Shown here one piece after another: positions 13,701-25,140 of a DNA stretch of 64,000 nt (positions are counted from its first letter, which is position 1; every line of letters starts with the position of its first letter). Made by a program: the position numbers and the translations under genes. The notes under the pieces were generated by a model, which had not been told where the DNA came from, searched no databases, and worked only from the letters and a program-made list of their open reading frames with translations. Origin of the DNA: Sitta carolinensis (lineage: Eukaryota; Chordata; Aves; Passeriformes; Sittidae). The stretch covers positions 64,230,501-64,294,500 of the forward strand of contig JAVUNC010000004.1 of NCBI GenBank assembly GCA_032173965.1. Direction: 5' to 3'.

Positions 13701-15782
13701 TCTGCTCCTCGCTGCTCTGCTTTCTTCAGAACTCTGTTTGCTGACTCTAAGCAGGATGTTCAAACTGACCTTGCTTCGAAGTATATGCTGACAGTGTCTC
13801 ACCTAAAAGCCTTGCATCTCTGCAATTTTAGGGTGGTAGTTCTCAGCTGTGCAGTAAATTCTTCTCTCCTCAGTCTCTTTCCCAGCGGCCACAAAAAGCA
13901 ACACACAGACTTCTACACATGCAGAATTGAGTTCAGTTCTGGGATATTACCAGTACTAATTTATTCAGCTAGCTTCAGTTCCCAAATGAGAACATGAAAT
14001 GCACATTCACTAGTGCTTCCAGGAAAGCAGTAAGTGCCATAACTGTGCAGCACTTGCTGCAAGTTCAGAATCTCTCGCACATGGTTTTCTGTTTCTAGCT
14101 GTTACTGTGCCTGAACATAATCTGTATCACTAAAATAATCTGTAAGCAGGGAGTGCAGAATTCTTTTCCTCTCCCACTTCTTTTAATGAGGCAACCTGCA
14201 TGCAAACCCCAAGCTGGATCAAATCGTTTTTTCTGGCATTTCACAGAAGCCCAGTCTCTCTCACCCCTTTATTCTCTCAGTGCCACTCGGAATTAGAAAT
14301 GCAATTGCCCAATTACTGTGAAGGCAGCTGTTCCTGCAATATATCCACTCAGGCTAGAAGCAGGAAATAAGAACTCTTCCATGAAAGCCTGTAATTACAA
14401 GATTTCCAGTTTAAGTTTTGCACACATGAACTGTTTGGAAGATGTTTGGATAAGTGAAGTTTGGAACACAGCTATTTGGATAAGCATCTGGGTGCTTCAG
14501 TGAACACAGTCTCCTGATAACCCAGGTAACATGCAGAAATAACCTCCCAGGACTAGCTGCTGATAACCTTAACTAACGGAAAGCTCACTTCCTTATTACA
14601 CAAGGAAGAACTTAGCCAACAGCTATAAAAACAGGATACTGGACTGTGTATGGAAGGTGTTTTCGGCACCTGAAAAAAAATTTGATGGCTTAAGAAATGT
14701 TCTGCATTTTCCAATTATTCTGTGTGATTTTTAATTGAATACTTGCCTGGCACGTCTTTGTAGACACTAGTTTTTGATTATTGTGGAACATAGTTCCGAA
14801 AACTTACAACTAATTCCTTCTACTTGATGAACCTACTTTATGATTTAACTTTCAAAAGCAGTGTTCAAACACTATTGTGTAGCACTCAGCTTAGAGTTAT
14901 TCTTCTGTCTGATCTGTAATTCCAGCAGCTGAAAACAAAGCATTCAATCCCAAGACAGTGCTTAAGCAGCAGGAAAGAAGCAATGCCTGCCACAGCACAG
15001 TGCATTCTGAAAACCCTCCAGGATAACGCTTCAATTCTAACGGCACCTGCACACAGCATCTTTTAAGTAGGCCTTTGAGTTAATACTTTGTCCTTACCTT
15101 AGGTCAGGGATATCAGGAGAACACTGAGATGGCAATATTTGAAGGGCATTACCTCTACACATGCCAGAGCTGGCTACAGATGAAAGGATTTCATACTCTC
15201 CCACAGGAAGCGGAGTTTTGCACACTTCCCCTTCAGAAGGGATCAGAGCTGGGGAAGTTTGCAGCAGTTTCTCCAAATGGTCTCTTATGTATAAAGAGAC
15301 ACTCAAGAGTACATGCTCCACAGGGTTTTACCTAAAAGTAACACTGAACATCCTGGTTTGGAACAAAGCCCATCCATGTCCATAGAAAGACTGTCCCTAG
15401 CTTCACTGCAATTTCAAACAGATCCTTGGTTCCTGGGACTGGGGAGCACTCCCACCACATTGCATTCACAGAGACTACAAATAAACTGGCAAAGGTCAAT
15501 GGCAAACTTTTATTTTCTGAGGAAAATTTGAAGGATACCTGAATTTCAGGACATTCTGTTCAAAGAGCAATGGAAGGGGTTTGTCTCTCTATCACTACTG
15601 TAACAAGGGGCACATCTGACAGCAATAACCTTGAGCCTGCTAAATCCTTGTTGTGTTGAACTTCTCTCTTTGTACACCCCTTGGACCATAGTACATTCAA
15701 ATTTTCAGGGAAAACCGCAGCTGGCAGTCCAGCAGAGGAGCCAAAAGAATGCTTTATCCAGGAGGTGAGCAAGAAGAATTTA

Positions 15783-15833
15783 TTCCTTCTATCATACAGA
15801 TTTTGTTTGTAGCCAAAACAGTGATAGAAGAAA
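15783..15833. repeat. Imperfect hairpin just upstream of poly-A
   Basis: The outer arms, TTCCTTCTATCA and TGATAGAAGAAA, pair over 12 bp with one mismatch. The inner sequence can add a TTTTG/CAAAA pairing. An A36 tract begins 17 nt downstream. It could be a chance cruciform or a relic of a retroposed small RNA. No family is recognised. Confidence 0.6.
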
Positions 15834-15850
15834 TTGTATGTTGCAAGCTG

Positions 15851-15886
<36 letters not shown>
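15851..15886. repeat. A36 homopolymer
   Basis: A pure run of 36 A, the longest homopolymer in the window. It could be a microsatellite or the tail of a short plus-strand retroposon whose body I cannot identify. It makes poly-Lys and poly-Phe shadow frames on the two strands. The true length is uncertain. Confidence 0.9.
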
Positions 15887-15888
<2 letters not shown>

Positions 15889-16806
15889 TGTACTTTTGTC
15901 TTGCATTTGCAAGTCTACACCATGGGCCAGTCAAGTACTTAATGTAATTTATCCCATAATTTTGCTGGCTGAATGCTCTTTTTGAACAAAGTCAGGATGA
16001 CTTACAAGAAGTTTTTAACAAATGTCAAAGCACGTTTTAAGCTGGATATCTCAAGAGTGTTTCACTTTTTGGTCCAACAAAAGCAAGAAAGGAGAACTAG
16101 AAAGTTTTATACAATTATGGCCAGAACTAGATGCATAATTGCTGTGAAGAATCAGCCTGAGATCAATTGACATTTTTCAAAGAAGGTGACACCAGGGAGT
16201 TCCTGCAGGACAACTCCAACAGAGACAAGTTTTCCCATTTGTAAAGATGCCCCTTGGAAACGTGGCAGTGGTGTGGCAGCATGTGAGCTATAATCTTAAG
16301 TAACAGGGTTTAGCATATTCTGAAAGCAGAGCTCTGGGGAGGGGTTGTGAACAGGTTATAGTGGAGAAAATGGTGACATGGACACCCTTTTCCTTGTCCC
16401 CTGATGGAAAGCCAAACTCACACTTCCTAAAGCAAGACTACAGAAGGCTGTCTGGGATGCATGTCTCCAAAGAAACTCTTTTAAGTATGACAGATCACAA
16501 ACTAAGTTTGTTATGAAGAAGCACTGAAACAGCAAACACGTTGCATACAATGTGCTTCCTACTTTGGAAGCTGGAATGCAGTATGGAGCCTCCCACAATG
16601 CCTTTTAAACATTTCTCTCACAACATGTAAGCAATACATAAAACCACCACCACTAGGCAGGCATGGCTAATATCACCACTGCTTTCTATCGGTAGCTGCT
16701 TATCAGTTTAATTCTTCACAGAATACAGAGAACTTTAGAGTCAATTTACTAAAGATAAAAGAAAACTATCAGCTTTAACCCTAATGAAGCAAACAAGCAC
16801 ACAACA

Positions 16807-16839
16807 CCCTCGCCACCCCCCTCGTCAACCCCCCCTCCC
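16807..16839 (-). other. G-quadruplex-compatible tract on the minus strand
   Basis: Plus-strand runs of C3, C6, C7 and C3 are separated by 6, 7 and 1 bases. The minus strand therefore fits the canonical G3+N1-7 four-run pattern. It lies about 6 kb inside the presumed first intron, outside the CpG island, where the surrounding DNA is AT-rich. If transcribed right to left, the G-rich strand would be the RNA-like strand. Confidence 0.6.
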
Positions 16840-18529
16840 AAGCTTTGTTTGCATTACAGCATAGCAGCTTTTCCAGCTTTTCCTTTAGAAGCAATATTTT
16901 TATATATAAAACCACATCTCTGGCTCCTAATATTTGGAACAGCTTCACTGACAGCAACAGATCTGGCCACCATTACACAGCTCACTGGAATTTGCTCTAT
17001 TTGTACTTAACAGTTTTCAGCAGACTGCTCATTTGTCTCAGAGCTGACAGACCAATAAACCTCTGTCACTTTTCTAGCACACCAGCTCCATTCCCTTCTT
17101 CATGCTGGCCAATGTCCAACCCAGGCAATTATGTTTTATCTCCTAACTTTATCCTGAAGTCTTAGCTCTATAATATTGTAATCTTTTTTTTCTCCCTTTT
17201 GTGGCTGCACATAGCTGAACAGCTGCTCAAAGAGCTTCTCCAAATATTTCTGCAAATAAATTTTGTTTTCCAACACTTACAATAATGCAAACAAAAAATG
17301 TGCCAGCCAGGCTGAACTGAAAAACAATTTAGAAATCAGTGAGATTTTCACATTATTTCTTTACTGTTTACCCTTGGTCTAGCTCCAGTTTTGGTGGACA
17401 CAGCAGTGGTTGAACTTGGTCATCTTAAAGGTCACTTCCAGCTTAAATCTGAATATCACCAAATCCCAACAAATCCACACCAGAAAATTTACATAAGAAT
17501 GAAGTAGAAGAGAGTGGTTAAGCACAGCGGTTAAGTAGAAATTTTTCACTCCCAAAATAAACATGACTTCAATTGACAAACACACATACTCATTGACATG
17601 TTCAAAATTAAAGACTTCTACTAATCAGTTCAGCTTCTCATTCTACACTACATTTTTAAAATACTTCAAAGTAAAGAGGTAGGTATCAAAGAAGGACCAA
17701 AATCTGAATGATGACCATGATTTAATATCTTTAAATTATTTATACTATACTTAGTATAGGCTTCTGGAAAAAAAACTGCCCCAAATCTTATGTATTAATA
17801 ACTTATGTTCAGCCAGTAAACTGAAGAGTTGTGTTTGAAAAGCATTACCCATAGGTGTGGTCTGAATTTTCTCTCTTGGTCTGCATACATACACTATAGA
17901 AATGGCACTGCATATTGTCTAATTTCACTGTTCTTAATGAGACCATCACACACTTTCACTGATTTACCCAGCTCTTCACAAAATAAAGAGCATACTTCTT
18001 GTTCCCAGGGGCAGGATTTTCAACACAACAGTCAGTGAGCAAACAAAGTTGCCACAGTTAGTCTTGATCCTATCAAATTCACATTCTTTGTCCCTCTAAG
18101 TGTAATGGATTTAACAAGTCTCAACATAAAACTTGGGGGAAGAAAAAAGAAGGAAAGAAAACCTAACCTCAAAAATATATAGCAAGCTGTCTTCCTGCCT
18201 GCTGTGCATCTGTCAGCAGGACATAAAAGAAGCTGATTTCAATCTAAACAATAACACAGGAGACTGGTCAGATGCTAAGACAATGCCATTTGATACCTCC
18301 CATGTTTTATTTATTACTAGGATCTACATTTGTGGCACCTACATGCTCAGCACCAAATACTCAAAACAATGAGCTTTTAATCTGTCAGCAAAACCCCCAT
18401 TTGGTTCTCAGTAATCCACAGATTGAAATGTTTAGATTTTATGATTATTAGTTACTGCAATGGCACTACAAACACAAGCACTAGTCTCGAGGTGTCACAA
18501 TTAACAGGATTCAGCAAATACACACCCAA

Positions 18530-18699
18530 ACAGGTTGTTCAGAGAAGTTGTGGATGCCAATTCCTGGAAGTCTTCAAGGCCAGGTGGGATGGAAGTCTGT
18601 GCAACCTGGTCTAGTGGAATGTATCCCTGCCCACAGCTGGGGTGTTTAAACTAGATGGTCTTTAAAGGTCTCTTCCAACCCAAATCATTTTGTGATTGT
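18530..18699 (+). mobile_element. CR1 LINE 3'-end fragment
   Basis: About 170 bp of CR1 3' terminus in plus orientation. In order it has the CAGGTTGTTCAGAGAAGTTG block (the last ORF2 codons), TTCAAGGCCAGG, CCCTGCCCACAG, AACTAGATGGTCTTTAAAGG, TCTTCCAACCC and a terminal TTTGTGATTGT. It is heavily 5'-truncated, the usual state of CR1 copies. The same blocks occur at the end of the longer copy at 9.2-10.7 kb. Confidence 0.93.
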
Positions 18700-21600
18700 A
18701 TAAGCAATGGTAGGAAGCAGAAGCCTGAAGTTTATTTTAACATGCATAGCAAAGCTATTGCACAGCATGCTAAAATTTGTTAAATACAGAAGAAAAATTA
18801 AGAAGGCATGTTTCCTGGGACTCTATGGAAGAACTAAGTCTTTGAGAGTCTGGTGAATAACTAAAGAAGACCTTCAAGCAACCACTGAGTCAACACATGA
18901 TTTGACTCTGACCTCTCCAACAGGTGTATCAGATTGCTCAGCAGACAGCTGAGACTGCTCTAAGGTTTGAAAGAGCAGGCAAGAAGCTTGCATAGACTAC
19001 TGAACTGTAAAGGAAACAGTGGACTGAAGAGGAGAAGTAAACAGACACACCAAAAACTGGTGGAGATTTTCCTAACTGTAATAGGAGTTATGAGTGGTAC
19101 TTACTTGTTTTTCCTACTCATGGCAAAGGGACTCACCAGTTAACAACAAGCATGATGCATACATGAATCAGAACCTACGTTTCTGAGAAAACATCCACCA
19201 ACAGAAAGAGGTGAGTGGAAAAAAAAAACATTCAGAGCTATTTCAGAAAACCCATAGTGTCTCAACAGACCTTGATAACTCTTAGTAGCACTGCACCTTC
19301 TCTCAAAGTCTTGCATGTCTGCACATGTGCACGACTCAGTACAGTAAGTCTCTCTGGAGTTATCTGGGATGATCACTGTAAGTTTAAGAGGTTGCTAATG
19401 CTTGTATTGAAGACACTTGGAGGCATACCTGTTCCCTGATCAGGTTTGTTTGATATGCAAAGCTACTGCTGAACTCTAGGAGAGGGTGGTAAGAAAGTTA
19501 GGGTCATAAAGAGAACACAGTTCCCTCCTAGAGATCAACACAGTTTCAGATCAGAATTATTTGAGTAATTCAACTGTAATAATATCAACACACGCTGTTA
19601 TTTTATTCAAGTAAAAGGCATTGGCTTGCAAATAATCTATTTGAAACACAGTATGGAACAACATAGAATTATACCCATTTCCCACAGAAATGGCTTCTGG
19701 CACAGCCAGAGAGAGTCTTCAACAAATCTCAGTTTTGTGCTGATGTGGTCCGTGATTGAAACAGGGGGGGGAAAAAGTTACTAAGCAACAGCAGGCCAGA
19801 AGCAGGAGAAAGGTCTATAGTCTTAATTGCTACTAACACTAAAAAACAGTGCAACAGAAGAGAAGGCTCAAGATGTGAGTTTTACTGCTTTGTAAGTGAA
19901 AATAAATCATCATTAGAAACCCCAGGCAGGCAGTCACTGAAATCTTCAGTTCTTCATTCATCCCAACTACATGCTGCATGATGCACCACACACCGTGTTT
20001 TTTGCAGGGAGATTAAGTAGCTTATTCTTGGTACTGAACAAGATGAAAGACCCAGATATAGCTCCTACACACGAGAGCTCAGGACACATAGTTTTGCTCT
20101 CTACTCCTACCTCAGGAAAAGGGAATGTGGTAGAAATTACAGCTACATGGGTCCCCAAGACATTGCCATTCACAGAACTGACATCGTGCGCAGATATAGC
20201 TCTCCCTCCTTCACGCTATCTGTGGCTTTTCTACAAAGCCAGCCTAAAGCCCAGTCTCATCACTCGGACAAGGCAAAGAAATTTGCCTAGGTAAATCTGT
20301 ATTAACATGATCAAGCAAGCCAGAAATCCTGACAGTTTCCTTCCAGAATTCATATCTATTTCCTCTTCTACTGTAAGCAAAGTAGTTTCATGTGGATGTG
20401 ATAACAGAACATGAGTTATCACATGAATACTTACAAATTCAAATGAAAAAGCCCTTGATGTGGAAAGTGCTGTGAACTCTACTACTGAACAATCAACCTT
20501 TATTTGCCTAGCTAGCAGTACCTCAAGCAGAAGTTATTTGCTTTAACTTCACCTGAAGAAAATCTGATTCCTGACTAAGTACTGCCTTTTTTATTAGATA
20601 CAAGTTATGAAGTTTTGTTCTGGCTTTTTTTCAGGAATCAAACATGTAAAAAACACCACACAAACATGAAGCAGAGTACCTCAAACTACCGAGCCTTCCA
20701 AACGATTATCTCTTCTTCCCATTTCTGCATTCTTTGACTCTGCACTTATTTAAGTATACTAGATTTCAGCATTTACTGGTTTTCCCACATACTCCAATGT
20801 ACTTAAAGTGACTAAAATGAAACCACAAGAGGGAAAACTACTAGGATGACTGTTGCTGAGGAGGAAAAACCAGCAACCCAGGTCTGGTTCACTCAAACTG
20901 TCTGATGATTCGTATTTAAAATGTTGAGAGTTAAGAGTCATCTTCTGCCCTGATTTGTACTGGTGCAAGTCAGCTGAGCTTACGAAATAGGATCTGGCAC
21001 CATGAAGAGGACTGTCCCCTCCACAGGATACGAGTAATGGCCATTTGAGTAAATGCAAGTTACTCACATCCTGCTAGTGGACTAATCTGTCTCTGTATGT
21101 TCATGCTCATTTTTAGTTGCCTGCAGGAATCTGAAGGCGAATCTCATTTGTTACCTAATGAAAGTAATTTCACCAGATACAACACAAGCACACTGAAAAA
21201 CCACCATTACTCATACATATGGTGTAAGCAATGCAGCATTTATTAGGATGCTTGATTAGGGTCCATCTCTGAACACTCAACATTCACCACACAAGCCTCA
21301 ATTTCCCTGCTTGGCTACAGTACATTCCAGGTGATCTGCTTCAAGTCTTAAAGAGCAGTATGACCTCTCTTTCATTAGCCACATCACTCTTACTTACTAT
21401 TCTTTTAAACTGAAGTGATTCTCCAAGAGCAGAGTGACAGATTGTACATCCTCCTCAGAGACCGAGAACGATCTTCCCTTTTTCAAAATGTAAGGAGAAC
21501 AAGCATTTTTTGATTGAAATATAAACATTTCAACAGACAAACAATGAACAACCAGCCAACCTTAGCAGGCATTCAAAAGTGATAGACTGATACCTATATA

Positions 21601-22090
21601 ATATTCAAGTTTATATGTACAATTATGGAGAATACATACACAACGAACACTTTGAAATACCTACAAAGAGGTGATTCTACCTAAGAAATTAAATTATTCT
21701 GGTACAAAGTATTGTGATCTATAGGTCTCAATAAAGGTACACCAAGGGAAGGAAGAAGAACAATCTTTGAAGACTGAATGCATCGGAAGAATTCAGCGAC
21801 CAAGCTCCAGAGGTAACATAATCCAGAGTTCTGATGAAACGAGCCACGGTTTCATTAAGTCTATTAAATCACAGCAGTACAATTACAGGAGAGTAAAAAA
21901 TTATCATCTGGTACTGGGACAACTATAGGCCTATGGCCCTGACTTCAACAGAAGGCAAGAGCTTTTGAACCATAAGCAATGCGGAGCACGGGTTAAGATG
22001 CAGAATCAACTGATCAGAAGTACCAGGCCAACCCGACAACTCATCTCTACGTGGTGAAAATGCTGCAGGTCTAACTCGGACTTCAGTAAA

Positions 22091-22106
22091 GCACGTGATG
22101 ACGTGC
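22091..22106. promoter_or_regulatory. Palindromic E-box / CRE-like element
   Basis: GCACGTGATGACGTGC: the arms GCACGT and ACGTGC are perfectly complementary around GATG. It contains a CACGTG E-box (22092-22097) and a TGACGT CRE-type half (22099-22104). A second CACGTG lies at 22166-22171, and another TGACGTGG at 22661-22668 inside the CpG island. These sites are 0.2-0.8 kb downstream of the proposed minus-strand first exon, in its intron. Binding by CREB/ATF or USF/MYC-type factors is a prediction from motif alone. Confidence 0.45.
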
Positions 22107-22165
22107 CATATGTTCGTGAGATAGGAAAAAACTGACAGGCAAGATTTATACAGCTAATGAAAAAG

Positions 22166-22171
22166 CACGTG
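22166..22171. promoter_or_regulatory. Second CACGTG E-box
   Basis: A perfect palindromic E-box in GCACGTGC context, about 70 bp from the composite element at 22091-22106. Motif only; no evidence of use. Confidence 0.35.
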
Positions 22172-22859
22172 CTCTTCGCCCGGTAATATACCACGTTTAA
22201 AGCGAAAGTATTGGGATAGGGTAGGGTTTCTCAAGTTTTTAACAGCGGCGGCTATCAAAGTGCAAGCCGTAAGGGAGCCGCTGACGCTGTGCACAAGGGG
22301 AGCGCGGGCAGGTCCCGCGAAGGGAGGCAGCGCACGCACACATCGGGCGGGTTTGGCGCCGGGAGAGCACAGGCCATGCGCTCCCAAGGGCACGGCGAAC
22401 GCGGCCGGGAACGCTCCGGCAGCGGCCGGGCTGCCCGGCGGCCCCGGGGCGCCGCTTCTCCGTCACCTTGACCGCGGGGCCGCCGCGGCGGAGCTCCGTG
22501 CGGGCCGGCGGAGCTCTCCGCGGCGGCACCGAGCCCGGCTGCCCCGGCGGAGGTCAGCCCCGGCCGCGGAGCTCCTCGCCGTGGGTTTCAGCCGAGCTTT
22601 TATCAGCCCGCTTTCAAAAGCCACGCAGCAGCCCGCACCGGGGCAGCGCCATCGGCGAACTGACGTGGCTCCAGCGCGGCACCAGCTCCGGTGCGCGTGT
22701 CCCGGCGGCGGCAGAGAGCTGCCCAAAGCACGGGCTGTTCCTCAGCTCCACGGCCCCGGCCGCTCTGCCCCACGACGGTGCGCTCCGGCTGCGGCTCCCC
22801 GCCACCCCCGGCGCCCAGCCGCCTTTGCCCCGCAGCTTCCCCGAGCAGCAGGGCGGGGG

Positions 22860-22871
22860 GAACCTACCTGC
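22860..22871 (-). other. Splice donor of the proposed first exon
   Basis: On the minus strand the sequence reads GGCAG|GTAGGTTC, with the exon ending at 22868 and the intron starting at 22867. This matches the vertebrate donor consensus at CAG|GT and continues with AGGT. The open frame runs on past it into Pro/Arg-rich sequence typical of GC-rich non-coding DNA, which supports splicing here. No acceptor is assigned because no partner exon was found to the left. Confidence 0.6.
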
Positions 22872-23105
22872 CGAACCGCCCAGGGCATCCTCGCTCTCCA
22901 CAACGCCTCTGTGCTTCGCCCCGCGGAGCTCCCCCTTGGATTTCCAAACGAGCTTTACCATCTTGATCATCTCGGGCAAGTCCCAGGCCAGGGTCCCCTG
23001 CTGATAACCGGGCAGGCTGCCCATGGGAAAGGGCATCGGCTCTTCTCCCGTCCTCCTCCGCCTGCCCGGCTCTGCCGCGGGGAAGAAGCGCTCCAACACC
23101 GGCAT
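22868..23105 (-). CDS. PDE7B: First coding exon of a minus-strand gene; tentatively an alternative N-terminus of PDE7B
   Basis: ATG at 23105-23103 (A at -3, a fair Kozak context) opens 79 codons plus one base, ending at CAG|GTAGGTT, an almost ideal splice donor, so the junction is phase 1. The peptide starts MPVLERFFPAAEPG, has a basic RRRR patch (residues 15-18), then PMGSLPGYQQGTLAWDLPEM, a Lys/Val-rich stretch (MVKLVWKSKGEL, about 49-60) and an acidic end (VVESEDAL). It has no signal peptide or membrane segment. Unlike its neighbours in the island it is not simply Pro/Ala/Arg-rich, which argues it is a real protein. From memory it resembles an alternative N-terminus of phosphodiesterase 7B, a cytosolic enzyme that hydrolyses cAMP. 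The split Gly codon would suit joining to the G-D-I-R-L start of the shared PDE7B part. No catalytic-domain exon is in the window, so the identity is unproven. Other in-frame ATGs are codons 24, 28, 46 and 49. Confidence 0.5.
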
Positions 23106-23528
23106 CCTGGCCCGCGCCCCCCGCCGGGGAGCCGCAGCCACCCCCCGGCCCGAGCAGCCGCGATGTGCATCCAGAGCGGGGCGAGAGCGCCCGGCCGCCC
23201 ACCGCCGCCCCTCGCCAGGGGCGCGCCCGGCCCCGGCGCCGCGGAAGGAAGGAGCGCCGGGCTCCGCCGGCCGCGCTCGGCTCCCGGCGCTGCCTCAGCC
23301 CGCCGCCAGGCGCCTGCAGCCGGGGCGAAGCGGCTGCCGGGCAGGCGCGGGGCCGCCGCTCATGCCGGCGCGGCGCCGGGACCCGGGGGCGGGGGCTCGG
23401 GCGGCCGCTGCGGGCGGCACTCGGGGCAGCGGGGCCGCGCCGCCACAGCCGCAGCTCACGCCCCGCGAAGCGCCACGGCGGAGGCACTTTGACTTTATCC
23501 CTGCCGCGATGCCATGGGGGAGCCCCCA

Positions 23529-23538
23529 CCGCCCCGCC
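23529..23538 (-). promoter_or_regulatory. GC box (Sp1-type) upstream of the proposed exon
   Basis: The minus strand reads GGCGGGGCGG, the Sp1/KLF consensus, about 425 bp upstream of the proposed start codon. It is the best match to a GC box among many in the island, and no TATA box is evident near it. A transcription start between here and about 23.2 kb is plausible but not fixed by the sequence. Confidence 0.4.
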
Positions 23539-24038
23539 TTCCTCCTCCGCTGGCTGCGGAGCCGGTAGGGGTTTTGGCCTCTTAGTCAAACCCCGCCGTC
23601 ACCTCGGCTGCCCTTCGGCGGGAGGAAGGGCGGTGATTCACGGGACGCGGCGAGGGCCGGGAGCGGAGCGCGAGTGCGCTGGCGGCGTGCGGTGCCCCCG
23701 CCTGCGCCGCGCTCGGACGCCGGCCCGGGCGGGCTCGGGGCCGGAGAGGAGCGGGCTGCCGGAACGCCGGCTCTAGGGGAGCTTCGGCTGCAGCGCTCCA
23801 CCTGAACGGGTTCACGTTAGGACAGTGCCTGGTGGCAGCGGTCCCTCCCAGACTGCGACGAGGAGGCAATTATTCATCGCTAATCTTTAAAAACAAGGCA
23901 AAGCCGCCCGGGGGAGCGCTCCGTCTCCTGCAGCAGCAGAGGCGGCGTGCTGGGGCTGCGCGGCTGTCAGCGCCGGGCTGGTGGGCTGCTTCGGGCAGAG
24001 CCTGTAGCAGCACCCTGGGATCCCGGACCCGGAGGGGC

Positions 24039-25140
24039 CATGTGATTTTCACATTTATAGTGCCTTTATGCCGTATATCCCTTTCAGCCTGCTCGTGGTA
24101 CTGGTCTGTCCCTTAGTTTACGGAAGCGTACAGGGGAGGGGTGGAGGTTGAGCTCTTGCACCAGCGCTTAGTTTTCAGTAAAAATGCAGAAGACTTATTT
24201 AATGGGATTCCAGTGGGCATTATAACATTTCCTAACATGCATAGTTATTACGTTTGTCTTCTCTGGGTTATAGTCAATATTCTGCCTTCTCTCCAGATGG
24301 AAACGTAAACAGGCAAACAAGCAGGATCTTCCTCCACGCAGGAAGAGAAGCCAAGAGAACGGACTGAAACTTAACACCCCTTACATGTAGAAAACAGAGT
24401 GCACAAGTCTTTCCTCCCCATATTAACATCATGCTGTTTCCCCTGATACAGGATCTCTGTCTTGCTTATCTTGATGTTCCAACCTCAAACCGACAACTCT
24501 AATGGTTTTCTGAAGTTTTGATTGCAGGCTGTAGTGCCATACTATTAGCCCTTCACATTTGGTAACTGTGCCTTGAAAATTACAAAGCACTTCCAAAGTA
24601 GTGTAGTATTGTTGTTGTGGGGATATCTTGCAGTCTTTTGTACCGGGATATCCTGACGCATTGAACAAAGGGGTTAAGAACAAAGAATAGATGATGTGCG
24701 GTACAGTGGCACAAGAATTGACACATTCATACAATCTGTGGTTATAATTTTCTAGACAGGCAATTTTTATTTGTTTTATGTATGGCTTTTTGTGATACTT
24801 TAGGTGTTTCCTATTGGTGCAATTACTCTTTAAAGCACTGTTTCTACAAAAAGTGATAAACTAGGCAACTGACATCCAGAAGACTTTGAAGACTCTTTGC
24901 CTACTGGGTGGTTTAAACCTTACACCCCAACTACTTCATTTTGGTTTTGCACAACGAGGAGTTGCAGTAACTTTTCTCAGCTATTGTTTTTCCTCTTTGT
25001 TTACCTCTGTGCTTTGTGGTCCCCATTGAGGCAAAGAGCAGAAGTGCCAGAGCATTCTGAAAGAAACGCTATCCTTGTGCCACTTCCAGCTTCACTGGAT
25101 GCAAAAAGTGATCAAGAAATAACTGAAAGTGGCATTTAGC
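24039..25140. other. Non-coding DNA right of the CpG island
   Basis: AT-rich sequence between the island and the first CR1 tail to its right. No exon, RNA gene or transposon is recognised. On the minus-strand gene model this is the proximal upstream flank. Confidence 0.55.

Larger units (their letters stand above)
10718..18529. other. Non-coding DNA between CR1 copies
   Basis: No supported gene. The small open frames lack homology I can recognise. It contains an imperfect hairpin followed by an A36 run (15783-15886) and a C-rich tract at 16807-16839 whose complement fits the G-quadruplex pattern. Most of the rest is unique-looking AT-rich sequence, probably intronic to the minus-strand gene that begins in the CpG island. 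Confidence 0.6.
18700..22239. other. Non-coding DNA left of the CpG island
   Basis: No gene or transposon is recognised. CpG frequency begins to rise from about 21.98 kb. Two CACGTG E-boxes and a TGACGT motif sit at 22.09-22.17 kb (listed separately). A run of eight G occurs near 19.76 kb. If the minus-strand gene model is right, this is the beginning of intron 1. Confidence 0.6.
22240..24038. promoter_or_regulatory. CpG island promoter (about 1.8 kb)
   Basis: GC content and CpG frequency rise abruptly from the AT-rich background near 22.24 kb and fall back near 24.04 kb. It has many GC boxes, for example CCGCCCCGCC at 23529-23538 and GGGGGCGGGGG at 23385-23395. The proposed minus-strand first coding exon lies in its middle, and its start codon has about 0.9 kb of island upstream, the normal arrangement for a CpG-island promoter. 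Sequence alone does not exclude divergent transcription to the right. Long frames on both strands of the island come from the lack of stop codons in GC-rich DNA. Confidence 0.85.

Noticed and set aside
15560..15934. Minus-strand open frame with poly-Phe
   Set aside because: The Phe run is the translation of the A36 homopolymer, and the flanking residues match nothing.
22260..23492. 410-codon open frame on the plus strand of the CpG island
   Set aside because: It is Pro/Ala/Arg/Gly-rich throughout, with no domain, and several other long frames overlap it on both strands. This is what GC-rich DNA gives by chance, because stop codons are AT-rich.
22864..23589. 241-codon open frame on the minus strand of the CpG island
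   Set aside because: It overlaps the proposed first exon in a different frame, and its composition is low-complexity Arg/Pro/Ala/Gly without motifs. The other frame has the good splice donor.
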